DNA of 64,000 nucleotides from Clostridium bornimense (GCF_018917145.1 NZ_JAHLOD010000016.1:1-64000), one strand, 5' to 3'; shown: positions 1 to 9,899, numbered from the stretch's first letter. Program-made: numbers and translations. Notes: a model not told the origin generated them from the sequence alone.

Positions 1-452
1 GTTAGTATCTTTAAATTTGTAAACTTTTTCTCATGAGTATTCATTTTAGAGTAATTATTATGTTTTACACATCTTGCTATAGATAATGCATCTATAGGAT
101 CATTTTTACCTTTACCATTTCCATATAATAATCTTGTTAATTTTACTTTTTGCTGATTAACGAATACTGCTTCGCAGTTATCCATAGAAGTAATAATATA
201 TGATGCAATACGTTGCCAATAGATGCCGGTAGGCTCCATGCCTATTATACAAGATTCTGTGTTTGTTTCCTTCATAATCTTATATACCCATGATTTAAAG
301 GTTTTAAATCCTTCCCTATCATTCTTAAGTGATGATAAATAACCAACTTGTATACCATTTATATCTATTGCTTTTGCTACATGTATTTTTTTAGCTAAAT
401 CAATTCCTATAAAAACCTTTGACTGATTTAATGAAACTATGTTATTATTCAT
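1..452 (-). CDS. IS110-family transposase, N-terminal part (cut by window edge)
   Basis: The reverse strand from the ATG at 452 is open to the window edge (150 codons). It shows the RuvC-like DEDD layout of IS110 transposases: GIDLAK near residue 16 (first Asp), MEPTGIYW near 75 (Glu) and KNDPIDA near 117 (Asp pair). IS110 enzymes are DEDD recombinases that excise and insert circular intermediates, and many use a bridge RNA made from a non-coding end of the element. A good SD (AAGGAGG) lies 7 bases upstream of the ATG. The C-terminal serine domain is outside the window, so I cannot say whether the copy is intact. Confidence 0.9.
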   Translation of the reverse strand, partial: MNNNIVSLNQSKVFIGIDLAKKIHVAKAIDINGIQVGYLSSLKNDREGFKTFKSWVYKIMKETNTESCIIGMEPTGIYWQRIASYIITSMDNCEAVFVNQQKVKLTRLLYGNGKGKNDPIDALSIARCVKHNNYSKMNTHEKKFTNLKIL

Positions 453-455
453 TTG

Positions 456-511
456 AATAACCTCCTTGGTATTTTTGTTTTACGATTATTATTTTACCTA
501 GGGAGGTTATT
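456..511 (-). promoter_or_regulatory. Inverted repeat that can sequester the transposase ribosome-binding site
   Basis: AATAACCTCC at 456-465 is exactly complementary to GGAGGTTATT at 502-511. In the transposase mRNA the downstream arm contains the SD, so a transcript entering from upstream could fold it into a 10-bp stem, extended by ACC/GGT beyond a small internal loop. This is seen directly; a role in limiting transposase translation is inference from similar arrangements in other insertion sequences. A bridge-RNA fold for this non-coding end is another possibility. Confidence 0.5.
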
Positions 512-560
512 TTTTTCAATTCTTATAAAGTCTCAAAACAGGAATGCTGTGCACTGAAAA

Positions 561-1712
561 CTATGCACTATAAGCCGCCTCCACAAGTATATTTTTCAAT
601 CTTTCATCATACCACTCTAACGTATCCCTATTAAACAAACCAAAAGTCTCTGCTTCATTTTCTCTTGATACATTATTATCCCACCAAATACATGTCATTC
701 CCCTTTTTGCTGCTTCCTTAACATAATATTCTGCTAAATTCATTCTAGATTCAACATTTCCTTTACTTATTGATCCAAACTCACTTATAACCACTGGTAT
801 CCCTTTTGAAACAAAAGCATTATAGTATTTATCAAATTCCCAATCTAAATTCTTCTTATCTTGATCAGATCCCCATATGTCTGTACCATTGATATTCATT
901 GCAAAATCATATGGTAAATATGCATGTAGAGATATTATGATATTATCATCATTTGGTATAACCATATCATTTATAGCTACATCTACTACTCCTGCAGCAT
1001 ATGTTGGCATCATCACTGCTCTTTTTTCATTGTTTCCACCAGTAGCCCTTATTGCATCTAATGCAACCTTGTTATATTCATTGACCATAGCTCTTGATTC
1101 ACTAGTACCACCTGTCCATTCATATTCAGTACCTTTTAATCTTGGCTCATTCATTGTTTCAAATATTAATTTATCACCATAATTTATAAAATGATTAGCA
1201 ATTTGTAACCATAACTTTTCAAGTTTATCCTTAACTTCTGCCTCTTCACTTCTTAATGGAATAATCCAATCATCATGATGAAGATTAATTATTGCATACA
1301 TATCATTACTTATACAATAATCTACTACTTCTTGAACTCTTGCCATCCATTCTTCATCAACTTTATAATCAGGTGCCTCCTGCATATGCTGACTCCAAGT
1401 TACTGGAATCCTTACAGTATTAAATCCACCTTCTTTAATTTTATCTATCATTATTTTTGTTGTTTTAGGATTTCCCCAGGCTATTTCATATTCTTCTGAT
1501 GTTTTATTATTTCCAATCCATTCTCCATGTGAATCAAGTGAATTACCAAGATTCCACCCTATACCCATATCCTTAACTATTTCATTAGAACTTTTCATTT
1601 CTGCTGCTTTTACCTCATCAGCCATAACATTTACCATTCCTAATGCTAATAATATAGTCATTATCAAGTAGGCTGGTAACCTCTTTATCATTTTCCTAAT
1701 TATCATATACAT
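561..1712 (-). CDS. Secreted GH5 endoglucanase (cellulase), single-domain
   Basis: 383 residues with an N-terminal signal peptide (basic start, hydrophobic 14-30, cleavage near 37) and one GH5 (beta/alpha)8 domain. The pattern matches GH5 endo-beta-1,4-glucanases of the clostridial EngB/EngD type: GWNLGNSLD near 52, NTVRIPVTW near 98, LHHDD near 144, ETMNEPR with acid/base Glu189, HAY at 263, ISEFG with nucleophile Glu311, and IWWDN near 342. It should cleave cellulose or related beta-glucans outside the cell. There is no dockerin, CBM or SLH domain, so it would be a free enzyme. The SD GGAGG precedes the ATG. It stands alone, divergent from asnB. The exact substrate (cellulose, xyloglucan or mixed-linkage glucan) cannot be read from the sequence. 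Confidence 0.9.
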   Translation of the reverse strand: MYMIIRKMIKRLPAYLIMTILLALGMVNVMADEVKAAEMKSSNEIVKDMGIGWNLGNSLDSHGEWIGNNKTSEEYEIAWGNPKTTKIMIDKIKEGGFNTVRIPVTWSQHMQEAPDYKVDEEWMARVQEVVDYCISNDMYAIINLHHDDWIIPLRSEEAEVKDKLEKLWLQIANHFINYGDKLIFETMNEPRLKGTEYEWTGGTSESRAMVNEYNKVALDAIRATGGNNEKRAVMMPTYAAGVVDVAINDMVIPNDDNIIISLHAYLPYDFAMNINGTDIWGSDQDKKNLDWEFDKYYNAFVSKGIPVVISEFGSISKGNVESRMNLAEYYVKEAAKRGMTCIWWDNNVSRENEAETFGLFNRDTLEWYDERLKNILVEAAYSA

Positions 1713-1912
1713 TTCATCCTCCGTTTCCCTTTAATTCTATTTTTAGGGTTCTATTCATGGTAATTTATTTTTTGAAAATCTTCAACTTTTTTTATTGTTT
1801 TTATAATCATTTTATAAATTTACTTAAAATACTTCTAAATCTATTTTCTTAACCTTTATTAATCATCAATCATATATTAAATAGAACTAATTTTTATATG
1901 AGGAGACTTAAC

Positions 1913-3760
1913 ATGTGTGGAATTGCCGGTGTTGTTAATTATAGAGAGAATCTAAATTCCTCTTCTAATATTAAGACCATAGAAGATATGACAAAAACTT
2001 TAGAAAAGAGAGGTCCTGATTCATCTGGTATTTACATTGACACTCACTGTACTTTAGGTCATAGAAGACTTATTGTTGTTGATCCAGAAGGTGGTCTACA
2101 ACCTATGACTAAAAAAACTTCTACTAATGAATATACTATTGTTTACAACGGAGAAATTTATAACACAGAAAATGTGCGCTCTGAATTAATAAAGGAAGGT
2201 TACTCTTTTGATTCATATTCTGATACTGAAGTATTATTAACCTCTTATATACATTGGGGAGTAGATTGCTTAAGTCACATTAACGGTATATTTGCTTTTG
2301 CAATATGGGATAAATTAAATGAAAGTCTTTTTTTAGTAAGAGATCCCCTTGGTGTCAAACCATTATTCTATACTAAAAAGGGAAATTCTTTTATATTTGG
2401 ATCTGAAATAAAAACCTTACTTGCAAATAATAAAGTTAATAGGGTATTAGATAAAGAAGGTATATTAGAGTTGTTCGCTCTTGGTCCAGCCACAGCTCTC
2501 GGCAGCGGTGTTCTTAAAGGTATAAAGGAAATACCACCTGCTAATTACATTATAATAAGTAAAGATAAAGAAGAATTAAAGGAATATTGGAAGGTTACCC
2601 CAGAACCATTTACCGAATCTTTAGATGAAGCAACTATTCACCTACAATCCTTATTAATAGATGCAATTAATAGACAATTAGTCGGTGATGTTCCTGTATG
2701 TACTTTTTTATCCGGTGGTTTAGATTCTTCTGCAATTTCAGCTATAGCAGCAAAAACTTTTAGAGAAAATGGCAAAACTCTAACAACTTATTCTATAGAT
2801 TATAAAGATAATGATAAGTATTTCAAATCATCTTTATATCAACCTACTTCTGATCAATTTTGGGCACTAAAGGTTTCAAAAGATATTGGCTCTAACCACG
2901 TTACTGTTGTTAATGACAATATAGAACTAGCAGAAGCACTTATTCCATCAGTAATAGCAAGAGACTTACCTGGAATGGCAGATGTAGATTCATCTTTGTA
3001 TCTATTCTGTAAAGAAATACGAAAGAATTTCGTTGTTGGACTATCTGGAGAATGTGCTGATGAATTGTTTGGAGGATATCCTTGGTTCACTAGAAGTGAA
3101 CTTATTAATTATCCAACATTCCCTTGGTCACGCTTCGTTGACGATAGAAAAACTCTATTATCTGATGATTTGCAATCTTTAGATTTAGATGGTTTTGCTT
3201 ACTATCATTATAAAAAAACTTTAATGGAAACACCTCATCTCGATGATGAAAGTCCTATGGATTATAGAATGAGAGAATTATTCTATTTAAATATTAAATG
3301 GTTTATGGTTAACTTATTAAATAGAAAAGACAGAATGAGTATGAGTAACTCTTTTGAAGCTAGAGTTCCTTTTGCAGATTATAGATTAGTTCAATATGCA
3401 TTTAATCTACCTTATGAAATAAAATTTGCTGATGGAAGAGAGAAAGGCTTACTTAGAAGGGCTCTTAAAGGTATTCTCGCTGATGATGTTATATATAGAA
3501 AGAAAAGTCCTTATCCTAAAACTTATCATCCAGATTATACAAATAAAGTTTGCTCTATGCTAAGCGAAATTATGGACAACCCTAATTCACCTATACTAGA
3601 AATAATAAATAAGAAGAAAATTCATGAAATTATCGATTCAAAAGGCTCTTCTTATAAAACACCTTGGTTTGGTCAATTAATGACCGGTCCACAATTAATA
3701 GCATATCTAGTTGGCTTAAACGCATGGCTTGACTATTATAATATAGATATTATTAAGTAA
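1913..3760 (+). CDS. asnB: Asparagine synthetase, glutamine-hydrolysing
   Basis: 615 residues from ATG 1913. This start, not the in-frame ATG at 1898, is right because GAGGAGA lies 7 bases before it and because it places Cys2 (MCGIAG) at the mature N-terminus as the class-II amidotransferase nucleophile. Residues ~2-210 form the glutaminase domain (RGPDSSG, YNGEIYN, SDTEVLL, DPLGVKPLF). Residues ~240-600 form the synthetase domain with the ATP-pyrophosphatase loop SGGLDSS at 267-273. The enzyme converts aspartate, glutamine and ATP to asparagine in the cytoplasm. It is a single-gene unit convergent with the spoVR operon. Full length, nothing abnormal. Confidence 0.95.
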   Translation: MCGIAGVVNYRENLNSSSNIKTIEDMTKTLEKRGPDSSGIYIDTHCTLGHRRLIVVDPEGGLQPMTKKTSTNEYTIVYNGEIYNTENVRSELIKEGYSFDSYSDTEVLLTSYIHWGVDCLSHINGIFAFAIWDKLNESLFLVRDPLGVKPLFYTKKGNSFIFGSEIKTLLANNKVNRVLDKEGILELFALGPATALGSGVLKGIKEIPPANYIIISKDKEELKEYWKVTPEPFTESLDEATIHLQSLLIDAINRQLVGDVPVCTFLSGGLDSSAISAIAAKTFRENGKTLTTYSIDYKDNDKYFKSSLYQPTSDQFWALKVSKDIGSNHVTVVNDNIELAEALIPSVIARDLPGMADVDSSLYLFCKEIRKNFVVGLSGECADELFGGYPWFTRSELINYPTFPWSRFVDDRKTLLSDDLQSLDLDGFAYYHYKKTLMETPHLDDESPMDYRMRELFYLNIKWFMVNLLNRKDRMSMSNSFEARVPFADYRLVQYAFNLPYEIKFADGREKGLLRRALKGILADDVIYRKKSPYPKTYHPDYTNKVCSMLSEIMDNPNSPILEIINKKKIHEIIDSKGSSYKTPWFGQLMTGPQLIAYLVGLNAWLDYYNIDIIK

Positions 3761-3872
3761 AATTAATAGAACTGTTGCATAATGAATTTTATAGCCTTAT
3801 GCTTCAGTTCTTCCTTATATATAGTGAATTATGAGTTGAACATATAAATATATCACTATAATTGTAAATTGT

Positions 3873-3919
3873 AAAAAAGAGTTCCCGCTCACGAATCTTA
3901 TTCGATATTGCGAAAACTC
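3873..3919 (-). terminator. Rho-independent terminator of the prkA-yhbH-spoVR operon
   Basis: On the reverse strand a 10-bp outer stem (GAGTTTTCGC with GCGGGAACTC, two G-U pairs) and an inner stem CGAAT/ATTCG are followed by a run of six T. It lies 7 bases past the spoVR stop and between convergent genes, so it may also stop asnB transcripts. Confidence 0.75.
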
Positions 3920-3925
3920 CCCTAT

Positions 3926-5299
3926 TCAAATCTCAGCTACCATAAGTTTTTTGTTTTCATCACAAACTATATATAACTCTTTTCCATCAATGACAGTTTT
4001 CATCCTTACCTTGTATCCCCATAGTTCTTGTATATATTTTAATGTACCTTCAGTATAAGAAAGTTGTAATTCACGACCATCATAAACATGTTCTAATGTT
4101 AATGTTTTATCTTTTAAGTTCATATCATACACCCTTATATACGGTACAGATCCCATACCACAATCTGCTGCTAGAGAATTTCTTATTTCCTTCCAGCCAG
4201 ATTCATCTGCAACTTCTTTTACATATATATCTCCTGATTTTCTAACATACTCAAATAAATTAAACTCCGCACATAAATCTTCTGTTAGATATCGTCTTAA
4301 GAACGATGAATCTCTATCGCATTCTCTCACTTCAAATATCTTTTCTCTACCATAAGTTTTATCTAAATACTCAAAAATTTTGAAACCTAAGAAATATGGA
4401 TTTAAACCGCCAATTATAGGTGCAATAACATCATTATGCCTCTTTATAAACTCTAGATGTAGTCCTGTTGGCAATTCTAATTCCTTCAATATTGTATAAT
4501 GCCAATAAGATGCCCATCCTTCATTCATTATTTTAGTTTCAATTTGCGGTATAAAATATAATGTTTCATCTCTTACTATAGATAATATATTCTTTTCCCA
4601 CTCAGCTAAATTTCCATGCTTAATAATAAAATATAATAAATCATCCTCTGGTGATAATGGGACTTTAGATATATCCGGCGCCGGAACTTCCTTATATCCA
4701 TCTAAAATGGAATAACTTCCTGTCTGCTCTAAATAACTATCCATCATTCTTTTTTTAATCTCTTCCTCATCTATTCTCTTTTCTCCGACAGCTCTTGATG
4801 TCTGCATTTTCAAGGAATGAGCAGCGTCTAAAACTCTCTCTACATTTTCATAGCCTATAGAAGGATCGTTTATATAGCTCCTTATAGTATCAGCATGTAC
4901 CTTAAACATTTCAATTGTTCTATTAGCATCAGTACCTTCTTTAAACAACCTATTATTTTTAAAGAAATCATTATGTCCATATACATGTGCCATTGTTAAT
5001 ATTTGAAGAAGTAACGTGTTTTCTCTCATTAAATATGCTAAACATGGATTAGAGTTTATAACCATCTCATAAGGTAATCCTGTTAAGTTATATCTATATA
5101 ATGTCCTGTTTTTTTCATAGGCTTTTCCAAAACTCCAATGTGGATATCTTGAAGGCATTCCTACATAAGCTTCATAGCCAATCATTTCTTTATACCCTAT
5201 AATCTCAAATTCCTGTGGATAATAATCTAAATTTACACGTTTTACTACTTCCTCAATCCTATCATTCCACATTTCTAAATCTTTTACTGTATAATCCAT
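3926..5299 (-). CDS. spoVR: SpoVR family protein
   Basis: 457 residues, matching SpoVR/YcgB-family proteins in length and composition. The N-terminal part carries HWSFGK-type residues (YPHWSFGK near 53) and a histidine-rich stretch (MAHVYGHNDFF near 103); a second conserved block around residue 260 reads MNEGWASYWHYTIL. SpoVR is needed for spore cortex formation in Bacillus subtilis; its biochemical activity is not established. It is the last gene of a three-gene run with prkA and yhbH, one base after the yhbH stop. The conserved trio (yeaG-yeaH-ycgB in enterics) suggests the three act together in a stationary-phase or sporulation response. Confidence 0.93.
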   Translation of the reverse strand: MDYTVKDLEMWNDRIEEVVKRVNLDYYPQEFEIIGYKEMIGYEAYVGMPSRYPHWSFGKAYEKNRTLYRYNLTGLPYEMVINSNPCLAYLMRENTLLLQILTMAHVYGHNDFFKNNRLFKEGTDANRTIEMFKVHADTIRSYINDPSIGYENVERVLDAAHSLKMQTSRAVGEKRIDEEEIKKRMMDSYLEQTGSYSILDGYKEVPAPDISKVPLSPEDDLLYFIIKHGNLAEWEKNILSIVRDETLYFIPQIETKIMNEGWASYWHYTILKELELPTGLHLEFIKRHNDVIAPIIGGLNPYFLGFKIFEYLDKTYGREKIFEVRECDRDSSFLRRYLTEDLCAEFNLFEYVRKSGDIYVKEVADESGWKEIRNSLAADCGMGSVPYIRVYDMNLKDKTLTLEHVYDGRELQLSYTEGTLKYIQELWGYKVRMKTVIDGKELYIVCDENKKLMVAEI

Positions 5300-5300
5300 G

Positions 5301-6482
5301 CTACTCCTCCTTTAGCTCTTTCTTCAGCATGGTTTTTAATGCAATCCACAAATCGGACTTTTGTTTTATTGATGCAGATATATAATTTTTATTCTTAATT
5401 TCATTATTTAACTTATACTTCATTGTCGTTGCATAGGTAATAGGTAAAATTTCTGTATACCCAAAAAGATTGCAGACTTCACATAAATCTTTTACTGCTT
5501 TTATAGTTTTTTCATTATCTTCACTCCAATTATCTCCATCAGATACACAGAATGTATATAAGTTCCACATAGCTGGGTCATATCTTTCCTCTATTATTTC
5601 CAATGCCTTATTTAATCCGGAGGATATATAAGTTCCCCCTGATTGTCCCTTGTGGAAAAACTCATTTTCTCCTACCTCTTTTGCTGTAGTAGAATGAGCA
5701 ACGAAAGCTACTTCTACATTGTTATACTTGTTCTTTATAAATCTTGATAGCACATAAAAATATGACCTAGCTAAATATTTTTTAGTATTATCCATAGATC
5801 CAGATACATCCATTACAAATATTATCGCTGCATTACTTTCTCTTTTAGGCTGTACTTTTACTCTATAATATCTAAGATCATCTTCTATAAAAGGAAATCT
5901 CTCTATCTCTTCATCAATATTAGCTTCTCTAAGCGCTCTCTTTTTTGACTGCAATCTTTCTATTTTAGTCATAACAGTCTTTTTCTTCGCTAATCTTGGA
6001 TTAATCCCATGTTTTTGATATCCCTTCTTCTTAAAAGAACTTTCAGTAATAATTTCTGAGTACTTCTTCCTGTCCATATTAGGTAGTTCTAAGTCTTCTG
6101 CTAAATAATCAAAAACTTCATCTAATGTTATTTCTGTTTCATAATAATCTTCACCTTCAGCATTACCAGCACCTTGACCTTTTCCTGGGCCTTTTCCTTT
6201 TCCCCCTCTATCACTACCTATTTTCTCTCCTCTTTTTTCTTCACCAGTACCACTAGCTACGCCACCAGAGTTTTTGCCATATATAAATTGATATTCCTTA
6301 AGTCCTCGTATAGGAATCTTAAATTTCTTATTCTTAGTTTCACCAATAATACTCTCCTCTGAAAGTATATCTCCTAAATTATCCTTTATAGATTTTTCAA
6401 CTAACTGCCTATGTCTTCTTCTATCTTCAATGGATCTATCATGATCTACAGGATTTAAACTATGATCTTTAAATATGGCCAT
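5301..6482 (-). CDS. yhbH: YhbH/UPF0229 family protein with von Willebrand A-like domain
   Basis: 393 residues of the DUF444 family. The N-terminal region is charged, with a Gly/Lys-rich linker at ~72-110, and the C-terminal half is a VWA-like fold with the metal-site motif DVSGSM at 225-230 ([12 protein letters not shown]). Homologues in Bacillus and Escherichia coli (YhbH, YeaH) are always linked to PrkA-type kinases, and YhbH mutants in B. subtilis have sporulation defects. It sits 6 bases after prkA and 1 base before spoVR, clearly co-transcribed. The VWA domain suggests a partner-binding role; no enzymatic function is visible. Confidence 0.92.
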   Translation of the reverse strand: MAIFKDHSLNPVDHDRSIEDRRRHRQLVEKSIKDNLGDILSEESIIGETKNKKFKIPIRGLKEYQFIYGKNSGGVASGTGEEKRGEKIGSDRGGKGKGPGKGQGAGNAEGEDYYETEITLDEVFDYLAEDLELPNMDRKKYSEIITESSFKKKGYQKHGINPRLAKKKTVMTKIERLQSKKRALREANIDEEIERFPFIEDDLRYYRVKVQPKRESNAAIIFVMDVSGSMDNTKKYLARSYFYVLSRFIKNKYNNVEVAFVAHSTTAKEVGENEFFHKGQSGGTYISSGLNKALEIIEERYDPAMWNLYTFCVSDGDNWSEDNEKTIKAVKDLCEVCNLFGYTEILPITYATTMKYKLNNEIKNKNYISASIKQKSDLWIALKTMLKKELKEE

Positions 6483-6488
6483 AGTCTA

Positions 6489-8411
6489 TCAATCCTTCCA
6501 CAAGTTGTTTGCTGCATATTTCAAAATTACATCACAACAGTTTAGACAATAACCATTAGATATCATCTCTGTAACCATTGCATTATATTTTTGATCTTGC
6601 TCCTTATTTCTAACTTTAGATTTAGTAACAATTCTTGAAAGATCCTTTACAGACATAGTTAATTTCTTCTCTATAGCCTCTTTTAACGGTTCGTAAGTTG
6701 TATAATCTATTGTTCCACCATTTCTTACAACATAGAACATATATGAAGTTACATCAGATCTAAATCCTTTAGCTGAACTTTCAGATATTCCAAGTTGTTC
6801 TTCTATACTTCTCATAAATTCTTCATCTGGATTTAATTCTTCTCCTGTTGAGCCATCCTTAATTTTTGTCTTATTAACATAAGCTTCTGCATTATCAAGA
6901 TAATTGTTAAATAGTGATTCTGCTTGTTCTCTGAAAGAATGGATAAATGCTCTTGTTATTTCTTTTTCTAAAGTTTTATTATATTCTTTTCTTATAGTGT
7001 CTTGGACAAGACCTAAATATCTCTTCTTTTCATCCTCTGCAATATCTAATTCTTTTACAGACTTTATAATGCTCTCCATTATACTAAGTGGATTTATACA
7101 ATCATGTTCTGAATTAGACAATGCATTATCTATAGCCTTTATAATGAATCTAGTAGATATACCCTTCATACCTTCTCTTGGTCCTGCTTCTTCTCTTAGT
7201 TCCATTATATCTATTCTCTTTGTTGTACCTTTTTCCACAATTTCCTCACCATTATAGATTTTAAGCTTAGTCATAGGATCAGCCTTAGCGGATAATGTAA
7301 GTCTTGAAAGTATAGCAAACATGGCTGCTGTTTCTATAGTATGTGGTGCAATATGAGCTTTGAAGTTTGATTTTTTTAGTATCTTTTCATATATCTTTAT
7401 TTCTTCATTTAATTCTAAACAATAAGGTACTTCTATTTTTACTATTCTATCTAATATAGCCTCATTGGTATGATCTGATTTAAATTTGTTCCATTCAGCT
7501 TCATTAGAGTGCGCCAAAATTATACCATCAAAATAGATCATTGATCCTTTACCTGGAGATGGTATTGATTTTTCTTGTGTAGCGGTAATTATAGTATGCA
7601 AATATTCAACATCATTTTTAAATACCTCTATAAATTCTACTATTCCTCTATTTCCTACATTAAAGGCACCATTAAGAGAAAATATTCTTGGATCATCTTC
7701 CGCATATAAATCCATTTTAGAAATATCAACTGATCCTGTTAATATAGACGTGTCTTGATTATTAGGATCTACAGGAGGAACTACTCCCACACCTTTTCTA
7801 GATCTTATTGAAAAACTACTAGTTGTTACAGGCATTTCTTCATATTTACCATCATATTCATGCATCAACCTATACTTACAAATTGGACATAAATCTCCTT
7901 CTATTTGAACACCTAACTTTTCCTCAAATTCTTTCCTTAAGTGCTTAGGAATCAAATGTAGTGGCTCTTCATGCATTGGGCATCCCTTAATTGTATATAT
8001 TCTGTCTGCACTCTCTAACGCCTTTTTTAATGATTCAACTAAAGAGGATTTACCAGCCCCTACAGGTCCTACTAAATATAATACTTGTCTAGCTTCTTCA
8101 CCTTTCATAGATGCAGAATTTAAATAATTCATAAGTTTCATTAACACTTTATCAATTCCGAAAAAGTCATCTTTAAAGAAATTGTATCTTTTTATAATTT
8201 CATTTCCGTATATTTTCTTTATTCTCGGATTTTCTTCTGGTTTTAAAACTTCATATCCTTGACTTGTTATGATATCGTTCATTCTCTTATGCGCAAGTTT
8301 TGCAACATCAGGATTTTCTTTTACTATATCCAAATACTCTAAAAAGCTACCTTCAAACTTTTCTTTATTGCGACGTTCACGATCATTTATTATAAATTCT
8401 TTAAAATCCAT
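6489..8411 (-). CDS. prkA: PrkA family serine protein kinase / AAA+ ATPase
   Basis: 640 residues from ATG 8411; the in-frame GTG at 8420 lies inside the SD (AGGGGGTG), so the ATG is preferred. The Walker A motif GPVGAGKS is at ~115-122, followed by the PrkA AAA core and a C-terminal kinase-like region. A CPICKYRL motif near residue 175 is typical of the family. PrkA is a cytoplasmic protein phosphorylated in B. subtilis sporulation, and its AAA module has also been linked to proteolytic activity. First gene of prkA-yhbH-spoVR. The start of the operon lies in the 120-bp gap before the divergent gene at 8544; no promoter was called there. Confidence 0.94.
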   Translation of the reverse strand: MDFKEFIINDRERRNKEKFEGSFLEYLDIVKENPDVAKLAHKRMNDIITSQGYEVLKPEENPRIKKIYGNEIIKRYNFFKDDFFGIDKVLMKLMNYLNSASMKGEEARQVLYLVGPVGAGKSSLVESLKKALESADRIYTIKGCPMHEEPLHLIPKHLRKEFEEKLGVQIEGDLCPICKYRLMHEYDGKYEEMPVTTSSFSIRSRKGVGVVPPVDPNNQDTSILTGSVDISKMDLYAEDDPRIFSLNGAFNVGNRGIVEFIEVFKNDVEYLHTIITATQEKSIPSPGKGSMIYFDGIILAHSNEAEWNKFKSDHTNEAILDRIVKIEVPYCLELNEEIKIYEKILKKSNFKAHIAPHTIETAAMFAILSRLTLSAKADPMTKLKIYNGEEIVEKGTTKRIDIMELREEAGPREGMKGISTRFIIKAIDNALSNSEHDCINPLSIMESIIKSVKELDIAEDEKKRYLGLVQDTIRKEYNKTLEKEITRAFIHSFREQAESLFNNYLDNAEAYVNKTKIKDGSTGEELNPDEEFMRSIEEQLGISESSAKGFRSDVTSYMFYVVRNGGTIDYTTYEPLKEAIEKKLTMSVKDLSRIVTKSKVRNKEQDQKYNAMVTEMISNGYCLNCCDVILKYAANNLWKD

Positions 8412-8543
8412 GAACTGCACCCCCTTTACTCTAAATATATTCAGTAATTGTTGAAATATATTACAAATTAATATATAATCACATCAAAGAAAATATTTTA
8501 CATTTTATTCCTTCTCAATAATTATTTTCAAGGAGTGATTTAG

Positions 8544-9047
8544 TTGAAGAAACGGCTTCCCAAAAAAGTATTTATTGCTATTATTATTTTTACATTTTTA
8601 TTTTGGATTCCTCATTCATATCTTATAATTTCAGACACAAATTTTTCACATAATCCTAATTCTATATATTCTTCTATCCACAACAAATTCAAAAGTTATT
8701 TTAATTACAAAAAAAATAAACCAACACAAAATGCTGGTGAACGTTATACAAAATATTCAGATTTACCTATAGAAACAATGATTGCTTTAGACTGTATTGA
8801 TACTAACAGTGATTATACTCTTGACGCAAATTCATTTATTGATGAATACTCAAAAATATACCCAAATACAGATTCACAAAAATTATATTCTAAAGTTAAT
8901 AATTCAATAAATAATTTATTTCACATATATTCAAAAGAATCTAAAAAAAATATTTATACGGAAATAATCCTTAGGATATTTATAGCACTTCTATTTTATT
9001 TCATGACATTTTATATATCTGCAATTGAATTTATAAAAAGAAAATAA
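8544..9047 (+). CDS. Small protein with two membrane segments, unknown function
   Basis: 167 residues from TTG 8544, chosen because AAGGAG lies 9 bases before it. Hydrophobic segments at ~8-28 and ~143-160 flank a polar, Asn/Ser/Lys-rich region without Cys pairs or repeats, giving a hairpin topology with the middle outside the membrane. I do not recognise a family. Its last codons form the left copy of a ~37-bp direct repeat whose second copy lies at 10518, so a module appears to have inserted at the 3' end of this gene. It is transcribed divergently from prkA. Confidence 0.7.
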   Translation: MKKRLPKKVFIAIIIFTFLFWIPHSYLIISDTNFSHNPNSIYSSIHNKFKSYFNYKKNKPTQNAGERYTKYSDLPIETMIALDCIDTNSDYTLDANSFIDEYSKIYPNTDSQKLYSKVNNSINNLFHIYSKESKKNIYTEIILRIFIALLFYFMTFYISAIEFIKRK

Positions 9048-9060
9048 TATTTATATTGGT
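9022..9060. repeat. Direct repeat, left copy, flanking the acetyltransferase module
   Basis: The segment starting CAATTGAATTTATAAA here recurs at 10518-10553 with a 2-base gap and a few mismatches (GAAAATA, then A or C, then TATTTATATTG). The left copy spans the end of the gene at 8544. The two copies enclose about 1.46 kb. This looks like an attachment-site duplication or the trace of a duplication-mediated insertion. Confidence 0.6.
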
Positions 9061-9139
9061 AATTTGAATTAATAATCACTATACATTTACAAAAAACATA
9101 TGAAGTTAATCCTTTCATATAGTTCTTGTAATCCACTTT

Positions 9140-9250
9140 TTATGACACTTTACTCTTTATCTTAATCATATATACTGCTAATAAGGTAACTATCGTATAA
9201 CCTACAAGCGAAATAATAGATGATTCAATTCCAAACTCTCCACCTGTAAA
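9140..9250 (-). pseudogene. C-terminal fragment of a CPBP-type intramembrane protease
   Basis: The reverse strand reads TGGEFGIESSII then a hydrophobic helix (LVGYTIVTLLAVYMI) and KIKSK before a TAA at 9140-9142. The GGEFG-helix-KIKSK tail is what clostridial CPBP (CAAX protease/bacteriocin-processing) membrane proteins end with, but the catalytic EExxxR and HxxxB motifs are absent and the reading frame begins at the neighbouring terminator. It is a remnant of about 36 codons. The family assignment rests on this short match only. Confidence 0.4.
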
Positions 9251-9279
9251 AAAAGGAACGTAATAAATCTACGTTCCTT
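9249..9279 (-). terminator. Rho-independent terminator after the GNAT gene
   Basis: Perfect 10-bp stem AAGGAACGTA/TACGTTCCTT (arms 9253-9262 and 9270-9279) with a 7-base loop, followed on the reverse strand by seven T residues. It lies 18 bases past the stop of the acetyltransferase gene. Confidence 0.85.
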
Positions 9280-9296
9280 AGTCTCTATATAAGTAT

Positions 9297-9740
9297 TCAC
9301 TTTAATCGCATATACAAAAGTGGATAAGGATTTCCTTCCTCATCATAATCTGTGCGTTTATATACCTCAAACCCAAGATGCTCATAAAATCCAACTGCCT
9401 GTGGATTCTGTTCATTTACAGTTACTTCTTGAACACCATATTTCTGAATACCATACTGAATTAGACGCTTTCCAATTCCTTTGCCACGTTCTTCTGGAGA
9501 CAAGAAAAGCATTTCCAATCTTTTTTCTTCAATACCCATAAAGGCTATTGGCTCTTTCTGTTCATTTTCAACAATAATAAGATTTGTAACACTGTTCAAT
9601 GCCTGAGGAACGTATTTTTTGATTTGCTCAATTTCAGTATCAGACAAAAACAAATGGGTTACTCGAACTGAGTTTTCCCAAACTGTCAAGAGATTCTGAA
9701 TTAGCTGATTACTCCGTGTTTTGGCATCATATAGTTTCAT
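9297..9740 (-). CDS. GNAT N-acetyltransferase, YjaB-like
   Basis: 147 residues with a single GNAT fold. The acetyl-CoA loop is EERGKGIGKRL near residue 82, and the C-terminal strand pattern TVNEQNPQAVGFYEHLGF (near 106) followed by GNPYPLLYM closely resembles the E. coli YjaB family. Substrate unknown. It belongs to the module bounded by direct repeats at 9022 and 10518, together with a second GNAT gene. Its codon and base use (more G/C, CGT and CTG-type codons) differs from the surrounding genes, which suggests recent acquisition. Confidence 0.88.
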   Translation of the reverse strand: MKLYDAKTRSNQLIQNLLTVWENSVRVTHLFLSDTEIEQIKKYVPQALNSVTNLIIVENEQKEPIAFMGIEEKRLEMLFLSPEERGKGIGKRLIQYGIQKYGVQEVTVNEQNPQAVGFYEHLGFEVYKRTDYDEEGNPYPLLYMRLK

Positions 9741-9899
9741 ATGTTTTCCTCCACAAATTCCGATTGAAATTTCACCTGTTCTAAAAGATTTAAAAATTGT
9801 TATGTTCTATTATCACATTTATCTCAAACCCTTGCAAGTACTGGATTTATATCAGGCGAGTCCCCTCCCTATGTTATATTTTTACCTTTTTCAAAAGCT

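Noticed and set aside
1-560. A complete IS110 element in the window
   Set aside because: Only the N-terminal 150 codons and one flank are present; the other end is outside.
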